Shown in pieces: positions 1-12,583 of a stretch of 64,000 nucleotides of DNA (its first letter is position 1; the number at the start of each line of letters is the position of its first letter). A program made the translations under genes and the position numbers. The DNA comes from Mikania micrantha (taxonomy: Eukaryota; Streptophyta; Magnoliopsida; Asterales; Asteraceae), in contig CM018685.1 in the NCBI GenBank assembly GCA_009363875.1, positions 53,951,087 through 54,015,086 on the forward strand, in the 5' to 3' direction. The notes under the pieces were generated by a model. The model made no database searches, was not told the DNA's origin, and worked only from the letters and a program-made list of their open reading frames with translations.

Positions 1-1465
1 TTATAGAGATTGGTGATATCGGTTTTGACCACAATGGAATCTCAAAAACAGATTTCTTAGCCATTCAGCCTCTTTACCAGCTGCTGCTAAAGCTACAAAC
101 TCAGATTCCATAGTTGATTTAGTGATGCAAGTTTGTTTCTTAGATGCCCAGGAAATAGCACCACCACCAAGTAGAAACACTCATCAACTTGTAGAAGAAT
201 GATCTTCAATATTTGTTATCCAACTTGCATCAGAGTATCCTTGTAAGACAGAAGGAGACCCTGAATAAAATAAATCATAGTTCATAGTTCCTTTCAAGTA
301 CTTAAATAGCCTATTCACTGTTTGCCAATGTTGTGTGCTTGGATTACTGGTAAATCTACTCAGTTTTCCCACAACATAGGCTATGTCAGGCCTTGTACTT
401 ATCATAGCATACATCAAGCATCCAATTGCTTTGGAATACTCCAACTGTGAAATAGAATTACCTTGATTAGGCATCAATAGGGGTGCTAATAGGAGAACAA
501 TTAAAGTGATTGAACTTCTTCAACACTTTCTCAATATAATGAGACTGAGTCATGGTTATACCATTGTTACTTCTTTTAATCCTTATTCCTAGGATCACAT
601 TTGCCTCCCCCATATTCTTCATATCAAAACTAGAAGATAACAACTTCTTTGTCTTATCAATCTGATCTTGGTCAATACCAAAGATCAACATATCATCTAC
701 ATATAAACAAATAATGACTCTTTTACCAGAAGGATCAAATCTACTGTAGACACATTTATCTGCTTGGTTTAGAAGAAACCCATGAGATAAGATCACATCA
801 TCAAATTTTTGATGCCATTGTTTAGGTGCTTGTTTCAAACCATACAATGATTTGATGAGTTTACACACCTTGTTTTCTTGTCCAGGTAATACAAAACCCT
901 CAGGTTGTTTCATGTATACCTCTTCATCCAATTCACCATTTAAGAATGTTGTTTTCACATCCATTTGATGAATTAACAATTTATGAATTGAAGCAAGAGC
1001 TATAAGAAGCCTTATAGTGGAAATCCTTGCAACTGGAGCATATGTATCAAAGAAATCAATGCCTTCCTTTTATCTAAAGCCTTGGATAACCAATCTAGCT
1101 TTAAACTTATCTATGCTCCTATCAACTTTCATCTTTCTTTTAAAGATCCATTTGCAACCAGGAAGCAAATCTGTTAATTTCCATGTATTATTATGCATAA
1201 TAGAGTCCATCTCATCTTGAATGGCCTATTTCCAGAAAGCTACATCTCTAGATGCCATTGCCTCATTATATGTCTTTGGATCCTCTTCAATATTGAAGCA
1301 ATATTGATATTGATATTCAACCACATTCCTGGTTCCTTCCACTAAATAAAGATGAAAATCAGGGCCAAAAGACTTGGCTTTTCTGGCTCTATTACTTTTT
1401 CTTGGTTCAATAGAAACAACTGCACTATCATTTCTTTCTGATGATACATTCTCAACAGGATTATA
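1..1465 (-). pseudogene. copia pol C-terminal part: reverse transcriptase and RNase H (broken)
   Basis: This is the C-terminal half of a copia polyprotein, separated from integrase by the inserted solo LTR. At 467-979 the reverse transcriptase palm is readable, with HQMDVKTTFLNGELDEEVYM, SLYGLKQAPKQW and the catalytic YVDDM motif. Upstream frames (about 1000-1460) hold the N-terminal RT region but contain stops, for example after VAFWK (near 1230) and after IQGFR (near 1070). At 184-477 and down to base 1 lie the connection and RNase H regions, with SKAIGCLMYAMISTRPDIAY, a YSDASW motif and the downstream KQTCITKSTMESEFVA stretch. The frame changes between 467 and 477. No functional protein can be made. 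Confidence 0.92.
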
Positions 1466-3666
1466 TGTGATAATTGCGTACGAAGAATTACGTCAGCAAT
1501 GAATTGAGCACAGTTGATCATGCTTAAAATCCACGTTGAGTTGACAACTCAAAATTCTCAGGTTAGAATCATAACTTGAAAATGCAGAGAATGAGTGTAA
1601 GCGAAATCGCGAAACGAGGATCCGATTTCAAGATACACTGAATCGAATATAGCAATAGATAAGAGGTCAAATATTTTGAGCTCTTTAGGTCTTGAGATTA
1701 TAACCATTGGAAAGAGCTCGAAAAATCGTGAACGTAGGCGAAAATCGTGCGCAAAACGGAGTTCGTATGCTCCCGGAATCGCGAAACGAAGATAAGATCA
1801 AAAACTGGATTTCCCAACCCGCGCGGTACGCCCGGAAAAACCTCCGAGGTGGGGCGATGCGCCTGGGGCCAAAAAGTCAGAAAAATGGCCTAAAAAGTCA
1901 AGATCTCATCCAAAAATCAAAATATTATCTTCTTTTCGACGCCACAGTCACCACCAACGAAAAAACTCACTTTCAAACATTCAAATCTCTATTTCAAAGC
2001 CTTCCAAACATCTAGATCGCGCCTGGGAACGTTTCTGCAAGTCCAGATCATCATTTTACCCGCAGAACTCCGTCTGAATAGGTAACGGTTCGCTCTAACC
2101 TTCTAGTTTGATTATGAATGATTAAATCTTGATTTTGAACGTAATGATATAGTTAGGGTTGTTGATTATTGCCTAGATGATGGCTAGGATTGATTATAAA
2201 TGACAAACTCGAACTGTTAACGGGTAAATCCTTGTTTTGAGCCGTTGTAATGCCCGGTTTACATGAAATCATAACAATGGTTATAATGGTTTAAACCATT
2301 TGATTGTGACAACGTATGTGATTAGTTTGATTAATCTTTGACATGAAAGGTTAAATTCAAGTATTTTAAACTAATCACAATCATTAACATACTCACTGGA
2401 ACGAGTATCTGATGTTTAAGATAAGTCAGATTGGTATGTTAAACATGGTTATTAAACCTATTCCAATGTCACATTGTGATATTTCATGATATTTGGATAA
2501 TCAATAACAAGGATTAATCATTCTAAGCCATTAATCTATCTAGGAACTGTTTCATCATCATAATCAACAACATTAACTACTTGGTGAATCCGAGATTATC
2601 CTGATTAATCAAGTGTGTCATCAGCCTAGTATTAGGAACCTGAATCAGTGTAGGTTCCTACATTATCATACATCGTATGATATGATATTAAGATAATTAT
2701 TAAAAATATTATATTGGTTTGATGACTATTAAGGCAATGTCTTTGACATTGGACGTTCAATAAGATTTAATCAGTAAGTTAAAACATAAATAACTCATTA
2801 AACATAAATAAATGCAGAATCACTCTATTACTAGCAGTTGTGTGACTTTCTGCTATTTGTGAGTTATCAGGTGAGTTTCGTACACCCCCATTTTCTTTTC
2901 ATTGTTTTTAAACATCGGGGTAACTCTGTAAACTGTTTTCCTGAACATATGATATGCATCACTGATATCTGTGTGATTTCATGTGACTTTTTGTGTGATT
3001 TCATGGGATTTTGCCGTTAGTAACAACTATCACAGTTTCAAAAGTCCTCATCTTGTGAACTGTATCTAGTGAACCCATGTGGGGCCGAACAGGAATCATT
3101 GATAGTACTATTGGCTGACAACCCATTTGCTGGGAGGATTGCATCTCCCCTGTTGTGAATGTTTGATACCTGGTTACGAAACGCTTTCTTAATGTTAGTG
3201 ATAGACATTAAGATTATGAGGCATTAAGATATTTACCGACGGGTAGTATCTTCGTGAACGAACAACTGTCCGAAAGGAACTAGATACGGGTCCCATGGTT
3301 ATCCAGAACTGAACTTTTTGTGAACATACTTATCATATCATATTGTTCTAACTGAACTGTCGAACTCACCAGCTTTGTGCTGACGTTTTAAACTCAACAT
3401 TTTTGCAGGGCAACAGTAAAACGACACGGTGAGGATGCACATCACACTTTTGTACTTATGGGATATTAGATTGTGTAATAAATTAAGTTGTACTGTAATG
3501 TTACCACGAAACCCTTGTAATATATTTATTTCAAATGAATCTGTGTGCTGTGATATCGGTTCAAGTAAGTCACACCTCATCTCTAAGACATCACCACTAT
3601 GCTTCCGCAACCTTCTCACGGTAACGTATGACATCATCTCAGGTGAGGAGAGGTGGGGGTGTGACA
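1466..3666 (-). mobile_element. Solo LTR of a Ty3/gypsy element inserted in the copia pol gene
   Basis: The 2,201-bp insert starts TGTGATAATT and ends GGGTGTGACA, so on the minus strand it starts TGTCACACCCC, a typical plant gypsy LTR terminus. Both sides carry the 5-bp target duplication TTATA (1461-1465 and 3667-3671). Removing it rejoins the copia integrase and RT regions. No retroviral domain is encoded inside. The short open frames at 1707-2015, 2838-3020 and 3338-3797 have no recognisable content. Confidence 0.88.
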
Positions 3667-4940
3667 TTATAAATCCCACTTTGAGAATTCTGAATAGCAT
3701 CCTTTGGTCTAGGCATAGAAGTAAACATATCTTCATCAAAGATAGCATCCCTAGACTCTACGACAGTGTTTATGGAAACATAGTCATTGGGTTCTAATAC
3801 ATAGAACCTATAGGCTTTAGAATTTTCAGCATAGCCTATGAAAATACAGTCTATTCCTCTTTCACCTAAGTTCTTCTTCTTAGGATCAGTAAGGCGTACA
3901 ACAGCCCTACAACCCCAAACTTTCAAATAGTTCAGATTTGGAGGTTTCTTTTTCCACAACTCATAAGGAGTTATCTTATTCTTTTTATTTGGAGTTATAT
4001 TCAACAGATAACATGCAGTTAACATAGCTTCTCCCCAGAATCCATCATTCAACCCTGAATAAGATAACAAAGAATTGACCATTTCTTTCAAGGTTCTATT
4101 CTTTCTTTCAGCCACACCATTCTGTTGTGGAGTGTATGGTGCTGTGGTCTGATGTATTATTCCAGTAGATTGAAAATATACTGGATCATAATATTCCCCT
4201 CCCCGATCAGTGCGAAGAGTTTTAATCAGATCACCATGAAGCAATTCAACTTCTTGTTTATATACCTTGAATTTATCAAGTGCTTCATCCTTAGTATGAA
4301 CAAGATATACATAGCAATACCTTGTTGCATCATCTATGTAAGTTACTACATATTTCTTATTACCAAGAGATGGTGTGCTATGAAAGTCACATAAATCAGA
4401 ATGAATGAGTTCTAATACCTTAGAATCCCTTTTAACATCTTTAAATGTTTTTCTTGTCATCTTAGTTAGTTTACAAGTATGACATTTATTATCATGCATA
4501 TCAAAAGCAGGTATTAAGCTCATTTTAGACATATCTTTCATTATAACATAATTAACATGACCTAATCTAGCATGCCATAAACTAGAAACATGATCTACTT
4601 TATTAGAAGAGGAAGATGCAATACACACAGATTCACTAGCAAATGGGACATGAATATTAAGTTTAAACATACCATTAGATAAATACCCAAATCCAACAAA
4701 TGTTCCATGTTTAGATAAGATAAACTTATCTGACTCGATGACCTGCTTAAAACCATAACTGTTTAACACAATTCCAGACAAGAGGTTCTTTTGAATCCCC
4801 GGTACATACAATACACAATCTAACAATAATTGTTTCCCGGAAGTAAATACAAGTTTAACTTTCCCTATTCCTTTGATAGGCTCGGTTGCCACGTTTCTCA
4901 TTCTCAACACAGATCCATCTTCAAATTTTGAATTCCTCAA
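3667..4940 (-). pseudogene. copia integrase region (open frame, cut off by solo LTR)
   Basis: The frame runs minus from 4940 and passes into the solo LTR at 3666; the last residues before its stop come from LTR sequence. It holds the end of protease, the pre-integrase zinc finger (HARLGHVNY ... CHTCKLTK) and the rve core with its acidic triad seen as HSDLCDF, RTDRGGEY and NGVAERKNRTL. These are followed by the GxxP-like YELWKKKPPNLNYLKVWGC region typical of copia. About 425 codons are open, so this is the best preserved part of the element. It cannot be expressed as a normal polyprotein because gag is frameshifted upstream and RT is displaced downstream. Confidence 0.93.
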
Positions 4941-5962
4941 ACCATCTTAGATCCTTGCACACGTGACTGGTAGCACCCGAGTCTACCCACCATGCCATTT
5001 CATCATCCTGTACATAGAATGATTCAGAAATAAAGGAAACATAATTCTTAACCGAATTAAAATCAGAAACAAGGAACGAACCAGGTTTCACATTTGGGTC
5101 CTTAGACCCACTAGGACCGGCTGCATCAGCCTTGTTTCCTCCTGACAATTTCATCCGACAATCTTTCTTGAAATGTCCCGGTTTTCCACATCTCCAACAA
5201 GCCTTTTTAACTTTCTTGTTGGAATGATTGTTGTCATTGTTAAACTTGCGTTTTTTGTCTTTCAGTTTGTTAAACTTTTTGAATTTTCCATCATCTTCAA
5301 CAACATTAACCGATGATGAAGCTTGGTTTTTACCTTTGGTTTTATCAACTTCTTGAGACTGAAGTGATTCCTCAATTCTGAGATGACTCCCCAATTGAAC
5401 CAAATTCAGATCCTCCTTTTGATGTTTAAGAGTATGTTTAAAGTCTTTCCAAGATGGTGGAAGCTTATCAATGATGCTAGAGACAGATATTGACTCATCC
5501 ATTTTCATGTCATGTTGTGAGAATTGACCCAAAGTGTGCAATAACTCGTTGTATTGCTCCATTACCGGCCTAGAATCTGACATCTTGTAATTCATGAAAT
5601 TACTAACAAGGAATTTCTTACTTGAAGTATCCTCTACCATGTACTTAGATTCCAAAGCATACCACAATTGACCGGCTGATTTCATCATTTTGATGAACAT
5701 CAAACAAGGCATCCGACATCCCATTCAAGATGTGTCCTCGACATATATAGTCATCATTTTCCCACCTGAGACGTCTTCTAGTTTGTTCTAGAGTTTCATA
5801 CTCCACTATTTCAGGACACGGTGTGGATAACACATAAACAACTTTTAAAGTTGTTAACAAGAAATGCATCTTTTTCTTCCAACGTCTAAAATCTTGTCCG
5901 TTAAACTTTTCAAGTTTAGCAAACTTACTAGTCATATCACGAACAGATTCACCACTAGCCAT
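4921..5962 (-). pseudogene. copia gag, zinc knuckle and protease N-terminus (frameshifted)
   Basis: The start ATG at 5962 gives MASGESVRDM followed by KFNGQDFRRWKKKMHFLL, a UBN2-type copia gag opening. Around 5650-5725 the frame shifts: residues read as gag continue in another frame (GQLWYALESKYM ... LPPSWKDFKHTLKHQ). A CCHC knuckle CWRCGKPGHFKKDC lies near 5160-5200 and the aspartic protease motif WWVDSGATSHVC near 4955-4990. A second frameshift near 4930 separates this from the integrase frame. The product would have been the capsid-like and maturation part of the polyprotein. Confidence 0.92.
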
Positions 5963-6390
5963 TCGCTATTTAGAAATCAATTCAATATCAATCTAAACTA
6001 TACAGTAACATATTCCTATTACAAAATCCAAACCTTGAATTCAATTAAACGCAATCACAGATAATTGATTCTTAAAATCAAGATTACCAATTTTGATATT
6101 ATACATTCAATTATAATATTAGTCTTATTATCCACTTAATAGACAATAGTGATTATTTCCAAATTCCAATTACCAAAATTCAAGTCAATCGTAATTATGT
6201 TATTAAAAACAATGAAAGAATTCCAAATTAATTATCACAGTAACTATGAAGTCAAATTGCATGATCCGAATTTCAATTCAAATTAGTTGACTAAATTCAA
6301 ATTATAATTTCACATAATATCAAATCAACATTATATAATATGAAATACTATTAAATCTTGGTGACACAACTGCCAACAATTCAATCACTT

Positions 6391-7102
6391 TGATTATATA
6401 TTTGCAGTGGATAGAGTCGATACGTAAATAATACTATTCCAACCAAAACCGTTTACGCACATATAATCCAAATTTACGAACATATAATCCGGATTTCATA
6501 CATAAAATAGTTTGATCTTTGTTGAATATATAAACACTATAATCACTCTATTGATTATAAAACAAATATATAAAATCACTAACCGGATTTAATCTTGATA
6601 TTGATTGAACTTCAGAAAATCACAATTGTAAACCTTGAAGAAATGCAACTTGAATAATCTCTAAGAATCGTGAATCACTATCAGATCAAACTATTTGATT
6701 GTACGAATCAAATACTTGAACGGATTAGACTTAGAGATCTTGAGATTGAAATTGAATTTTATTGTTGTGCAAAAGAAACCGTACGCCTTCTTTGTTGTTT
6801 TCCTGTGATCGAGATTATCCTCCAAAAACAAACAAAGTTGTCTTTTATTCTACAACAAAAGGATGCCAAGAAACCGTCTTCTATATTGGATCCCATGTTC
6901 TCCATTTATTTATTTATTAATAATCATATTAATAAATTATAAAATCCAATTATAGTAATATAAGGAACATATATATAATATTAATGTCAAACGAGTCCGC
7001 ACTCCCGCGTCACCTAACTCGATTAATCATTAGTATTATTATCTCGATCATCAAGTTAACCTAATAACACTAAAATAGTTGATAACACTAAAATTACCAA
7101 CA
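6391..7102 (-). repeat. Putative 5' LTR of the copia element
   Basis: On the minus strand the segment would begin TGTTGGTAATTTTAGTG at 7102 and end near 6391 in ...AATATATAATCA, giving TG...CA termini and about 712 bp, directly upstream of the gag leader. The right boundary is firm because the LINE reading frame resumes at 7103. The left boundary is a guess, and no clear tRNA-Met primer site was found. The open frame at 6670-6942 is taken as LTR noise. Confidence 0.55.
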
Positions 7103-7795
7103 CCTCGAAGTCTATAAAAGGTGTTGTGTGGCTGATAGATTGGATTTCATTAATGGATGCGTGAATTTGAAGTTCTATTGGAGTGTTGATGTTCTGTCAA
7201 GTGAAGAGCAAGTTGAATTGCAACGTCTATCCTTGTTACTTGGTTCTGTAATCCTATCTTCAAGTAAGGATAGGTGGTTGTGGACTCTGGATAGCTCAGG
7301 AAGATTTTCTGTAAAAAGTATTAAAAGTCATATTGAATCTCTTAATTGTCCTCAGCTGGATTATAAGTTCTTTTGGAATAATTGGGTTCCCAAAAAGGTT
7401 AATTTTTTAGCATGGAGAGCTGAGTTGGATCGCTTGCCAACCAAGGGTGCTTTGGTAAAAAGGAATATAATTATGAATCCGGATTATTGTATTTTTTTTT
7501 TTGAAGAAACTAGAGAGGTGGCTGATCATGTCTTCATTTCTTGCCGAGTAGCGCAATTAGTATGGGAAGGAATCTCCAAATGGTGTAAGATTTCGCCGGT
7601 CTATGCTTTTTCGGTTCGGGATCTTTAGGAAATTCATAAATATATTATGGGTACATCACGATGGAGGAAAATTATTCATGCAATAATTCTGGCCGGTCTA
7701 TGGGTTATGTGGAACGCACGGAATAATGCTATTTTTAATGGTGAGTCTTCCTCAGTGGATGATTCAAGAAGTTAAAATATTGGGATTTCTTTGGA
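7103..7795 (+). pseudogene. LINE ORF2 C-terminal zinc-binding region (zf-RVT), broken
   Basis: The frame is already open at 7103 (LEVYKRCCVADRLDFINGC), so the GTG at 7128 is not a true start. The readable part matches the C-terminal region that follows plant L1 reverse transcriptases: DRWLWTLDSSGRFSVKSIK, FFWNNWVPKKVNFLAWRAEL, LPTKGALVKRN and a Cys/His cluster (CIFFFEE...DHVFISCRVAQLVWEGISKWC). A TAG stop at 7626-7628 interrupts it. The frame then continues with HAIILAGLWVMWNARNNAIF, the usual tail. RT and endonuclease are not in the window. Confidence 0.85.
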
Positions 7796-7905
7796 TTGGA
7801 AATCGATCGAAGCTGTTTAATATTTCATGGAATCAATGGTGCGATTTTGATTTTTCTTATGTGGGGATTTGATTTGTGTTGTATATTTTTTCTATCTTGT
7901 ATTTT

Positions 7906-8866
7906 TGTGACATCCGGTATTTTACGAACGATGAGTCGTAAAAGGTTAGTGTACTAAACTTAATTTATTTGATGCTATAATAATTTAATATTAATTATTA
8001 AATTAAAGTTGTGGTTACCTATCTAGCACAGAGTGTGTTTAAATGCATGGAATTGCATTTGGTGAATTTTTGAAATTTCGGTACCGTTCGGCGGTGTTTA
8101 AACGAACGTTGGTGACTAATCGGTTAACGAATTTAGTGTAATGTTTGGTTTAGCATAAAATAATAAATCATAAATGTATGAACTAAGTTACGATGAAAAC
8201 CGTGAATTTTGGTGTTAACTGTTAATTTTACCGACAACCGGCTTTATCTGCGTTTTAGCCGGACAAAATGGATTCAATTATTCGAATAATATTTAAGGTT
8301 ATTATTTTTGACTAAAATTTGATCGTTTTAGTACGATTAAATATTCTATTAAATTTAGAATAAAAATCGGATTTTTATTAAATATCCGGTACAAGGTTTA
8401 TACACCGCAGGACTCAGAATATACCTGTTTTTTTTCTGGGTTGTGTATGAGTTGGACAAGTGGATTACACATGTCATGCTTGTGTGTTAGAGAAGATTTT
8501 TTTTAAATCTTACAAAAAGGCCTCAAACCCCTCAACAATCATTAAGATCCTCACCACACTCCATCTTCTTCACTCTCTCTCTATCACCTACGATTTCTCT
8601 CCCTTTCTCTACCAAATCCATCATTTTTTTTTCTTTCTATCTCCATCCTTCTTTAATTTAAAGATTCTTGGTGATATTTGGTGTTTTGGAAATAGCTTTG
8701 ATCAAAGAAACAACCTATTCAACCATCATAACTAAGGTAATATACTTCTATTTTTATGGGTTTTTATTCAAGATTGTTCACCCAAAAGAATGTGTTTAAA
8801 ACAAATGGGTTTTGGTGTAAAAGATGAAAATGTGAGTGTGGGTGTGTATGAATGTGTGTGTGAGTC

Positions 8867-8913
<47 letters not shown>

Positions 8914-9058
8914 TATATGTAAGTGACGTGAATGTGTGTGTATATATATATGGGTGTTTGTTAATTTCAAAAATATACATACATACATACATGATGAATG
9001 TTTTCATTTTAGATGGTGATTCTAATCACATGCATGAATGTATATGTATATGTATGTG

Positions 9059-9117
<59 letters not shown>

Positions 9118-11185
9118 TTACATACATATGTATGTACATGTGAGATGGTTACATGCATGCATGAATATATGTATATGTAAATTTTAAATACATGCATGAA
9201 TATATGTATGAATGTATATGGGTATGTATGGCTTTGTCATACATGCATGTATGTTTATGTACATGGTATATTGATATATGAATGCATGTATGTTTTGATG
9301 TCATGTATGCATGTGTATGAATATATACACATAAGTATATGTATAAAAAGTTTGATGTACATGCATGATGGTTATGTAAGTATGCATAATGGGTATGCAT
9401 GTAACTATTTAAATAATTATTGAATTTTAGTAATAATATTTATTGATATTTTATGAAATATATCAAATCTGATTTTAAAGTCATAAAATATATATAAATA
9501 TAAATATTTTTGTTGTAAAATGAATAAAAAAATGATTAGATAACTAGCCATAATTTTTATTACTTTAAAGTGTATATTTTGATAAGATAAAATCTTTAAA
9601 AATAGAGTTTTCTATGAAATAAATTTTTAACAGATTTTAATCAGTAAAGTATGTAAATTTATAACATATTTAAAGTACAAAATCAAGTGGTTTTAGAAAT
9701 GTAATGATATAACGGTTATTGAGTACCGAAAATACGCGTTTTTCGACTATTTTTAACATATAAAAAGAGTCTTTTATTGAATCTGATCTTTATCAGAAAA
9801 TTTATAAGTTTTTATAATAAAAATTTATAATTTATAATGTATAAGTTTTGTAAGAAAAATATAAAATGAAATATTTGAAAACTGTCTAAAAATGGCGTAA
9901 AAACGTCGTTTTAACACATAATTTTAATATAATTTTGTGGCTGATTTTTTATCAGCAAATTTAATATAAAAATAAGAATAAAATACTTATTTTGAAGTAT
10001 TAGAAGTGACTTACATCATAATACATGTTGGTGTGCTTGTGTATTAAGTTGTCGGTTTTGTCGGTAAAATACGAATAAATTGTCAAACTTGACAAATAAT
10101 TATAAATAATTAAGTTTGGAGTTAAAATGGATTTTTAACGAAGATAACTTAGTTATTTTGAAATTTTATGACTTAAAAACGTTAACTTATGATTTATGAT
10201 AAATAACTAAATTCGAGTCACCAACGTGTCGTTTGTGTGAAATATGGTTCCCTTAATGGAATGTGTTAAGTCTAGTTAAGTTGGGTGAACAACTTACATA
10301 ATGGACTTTTATTTAGACTGTTAATGTGTCCCTTGGGTTTTAGGGCACTAGTGAGAACAGTCGGGTTATCTGGAAATCTTTGTTGCTAGCAGGAACGCAT
10401 TGAGGTGAGTTTCACGGCCCCTTTTTAATAATGTTTTTGGTTTTTGATAAACCGGGGGAGAAACATATCGGGAAAAGAAATTTTAAATTGTAATGTATGG
10501 TTTGGAGTGATATGTGACTTTGATAGCTCTTGAGTAAGTGCAGCCATTTGTATATGTGTTCTCTGTGTATTCGCTCCAGAGGGGATTAGCTCCCGCAGTC
10601 ATAATCATTAGTCTCGGGGGAGGGACCGCAGGATATATTGGTAGATCTATCGGGTTTGACAGCCCACTCCCCGACCAGCTGTCATGGTCCGTGTGTAACG
10701 GGAGCAATATATATTGAGGGGTGTTCGCACCTTGGTTTTGGTTTGATTATGGGCTCATGGTGTCTATCGTATCGTAGTACCTAGCTAGTCTACGATGAGT
10801 TCTCTATCACGATATTTTTGATACATTACGTTCTTTTCCCTTGCTTAAATGTTTTTATATGAAAACCTGTGAACTCACCAACCCGTTTGGTTGACACTTG
10901 CTTTTAAATTTGGTATGTTTCTCAGGTAAGTAGCATGACGATGGGAAAGGAAATACCGGTTCTTGAAAGCGAGCGTACATGGGATAATTATATTGGGACC
11001 GGTTATCGAAATGTTAAAAATAATGCTTTTGTAATAAAATGTTGAACTCATGTTAACAATTCTCGATGACTTTTATATATAATTATCTACGTTTTATTTA
11101 AATCGTTCGCTTAACTTATGCTTAGATTAGTTACTGTTGACACCAAGACTCTGTTAAGTCTTCCGCTGCGAGTCGGGGTGTGACA
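7906..11185 (-). mobile_element. Large gypsy solo LTR (3.28 kb) inserted in the LINE
   Basis: The insert begins TGTGACATCC and ends CGGGGTGTGACA and is flanked by the 5-bp duplication ATTTT (7901-7905 and 11186-11190). On the minus strand it opens TGTCACACCCCGACTCGCAG, similar to the LTR start at 63008. No gag or pol is encoded. It contains long AT and ATGT/ATGC microsatellites (8869-9410), which explain the Tyr/His/Ile-rich spurious frames there. It is long for a solo LTR, so a non-autonomous element with an unrecognised internal part is an alternative. Confidence 0.82.
8869..9410. repeat. AT and ATGT/ATGC microsatellite tract
   Basis: Uninterrupted AT runs lie at about 8869-8918 and 9061-9117. 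They are followed by degenerate ATGTATGT and CATGCATG repeats to about 9410. All frames here encode only Ile/Tyr/His/Thr-rich strings, with no sign of selection for protein. Confidence 0.95.
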
Positions 11186-11264
11186 ATTTTGGGCTCTAGC
11201 TTCTTGCTAGATTAGATTAATAAAATCCGTTTCGTTGGTCGTTAAAAAAAAAAGAAGATGCTTC

Positions 11265-11425
11265 TGTCTGAAATTGGGAATATTTTATAGCTACGTGTCA
11301 TTTCTCTTAGAGGTTTGTGTGGAACAAGTATATTAATGAAAAATATAGTTGTGTTAGGCCTTCGTTGGTTGCATCATTTGGGTATGAGTGACAATCACCT
11401 TAGCAAAACAAAAATATGAAAAAAT
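11265..11425 (+). pseudogene. RLP relic (LRR fragment) next to the LINE poly(A)
   Basis: GAAATTGGGAATATTTTATA and the following 140 bases align with the region of RLP2 that reads QIGNISELRVLSLGNFYKT ... LRWLHHLD ... DLSKA (31430-31570). Indels and stops make it non-coding. Its 3' tail (AAAATCAACGATCATTCCTC onward, to about 11540) is shared with the tail of the RLP3 relic at 35390-35500. The two are therefore copies of the same older pseudogene. Confidence 0.8.
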
Positions 11426-11539
11426 CAACGATCATTCCTCAATATATATTAAAGTTTTTTTAGTGATTTTAACGATTGATTTAAAAAAAAATTCTAGACA
11501 TTAATTATATATATGTTGCTAAACCTTGCACCGAATGGT

Positions 11540-12054
11540 AATTAACTAGGGTTGCCACCGCCCGCGCGTTACGGCGGGGCCCTTTATTTAACATGATAAT
11601 AATATGGTTTCAAAAATCAAAACTCATAATACATAAAAATGTCATTGTGTCGGAAAATTTTAACACAATTTTTTAAAAATAATAGTAAAAAATAAAAATT
11701 GTCTAAAACTTGCATTACACAATATGCAAAAAAAGGTCAAGTTATATCGTTATATTAATATGACTATTCAATCATAACAGGGATGGTGTCATTATGAATA
11801 TCAAAACACAAAAATAAAACGGTTACAACGGCTGTCAATTTGTTCAAAAATAATAAATCGAATTTAATTGCAAAAGCAACCGTCATTCTCAATTAACATG
11901 AACTGAAGTATAAGTGCGATTATAATATTATTAGACTCACAACGTACAAAAACCTAATGCCAAAACAGTAGCCAAAACACACTTATACGTAAATTTTCAA
12001 GAAATACAAACCTGAACGTAAACAATAATGTGCCTTAGATGATCCACATCTATA
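11540..12054. other. Intergenic, nothing recognised
   Basis: AT-rich sequence with no open frame longer than noise, no clear terminal repeats and no RNA gene seen. A short GC-rich patch (about 11550-11585) looks like a transposon edge but has no visible partner. Confidence 0.6.
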
Positions 12055-12551
12055 ATACTATATTTTAATATTATTATATTATAATATTTTAATATTATCA
12101 TATTATAATATTATTAATTTTATATTATTATAATTATAATATTATTAGTAATATTATTTTATTATTATTATTATAAAAAAATTATAATAATAATAATATA
12201 TTTTAATATTACTATATTATAATATTATTAATAATAATATTAATATAATTTTATTATTATTAATATTACATTGTCAATAATAACATATTTTAAAATTATT
12301 ATTACTGTCCATCAAACTTTTAAATGTATATAGTTATAATAATATAATAATGTTATTAATATTATCTTATAATTATAATTTAATATTTTTTATTATTATT
12401 ATTATAATAATATTATATATTAATATTATTAATATTATTTTGTTAATAATAATATATTTTAATATTATCATATTATAATACTATTAATTTATATTATTAT
12501 TATTATTATAATATTATAATAATATATTTTAATATTACTATATTATTATTA

Positions 12552-12583
<32 letters not shown>

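Larger units (their letters stand above)
1..7102 (-). mobile_element. Ty1/copia LTR retrotransposon, degenerate, 3' LTR outside window
   Basis: Reading on the minus strand, the order is putative 5' LTR (6391-7102), gag, zinc knuckle, protease, integrase, then reverse transcriptase and RNase H. Protease-integrase-RT-RNaseH is the copia order. The element is split by a solo LTR at 1466-3666 with a 5-bp target duplication. Frameshifts near 5690 and 4930 and in-frame stops near 1230 and 1070 show it is dead. Its right end lies inside a LINE reading frame. The 3' LTR would lie to the left of base 1, so the target duplication of the whole element cannot be checked here. Confidence 0.93.
7103..11253 (+). 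mobile_element. LINE (L1-type) 3' portion, interrupted by a solo LTR
   Basis: LINE sequence runs 7103-7905, is interrupted by a solo LTR (7906-11185), and resumes at 11186/11191 with a 3' UTR containing AATAAAATCC and a terminal poly(A) at about 11244-11253. Its 5' part was displaced to the left by the copia insertion and lies outside the window. Beyond the poly(A) the DNA is an RLP relic, so the LINE appears to have landed in or beside an old receptor gene. Confidence 0.82.

Noticed and set aside
1707..2015. 102-codon frame
   Set aside because: It lies inside the gypsy solo LTR 1466-3666 and has no domain or codon structure of a gene.
8764..9423. Several overlapping frames on both strands (Tyr/His/Ile-rich, 71-83 residues)
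   Set aside because: They are translations of AT and ATGT/ATGC microsatellites inside a solo LTR; every frame is open because the repeat lacks stop codons.
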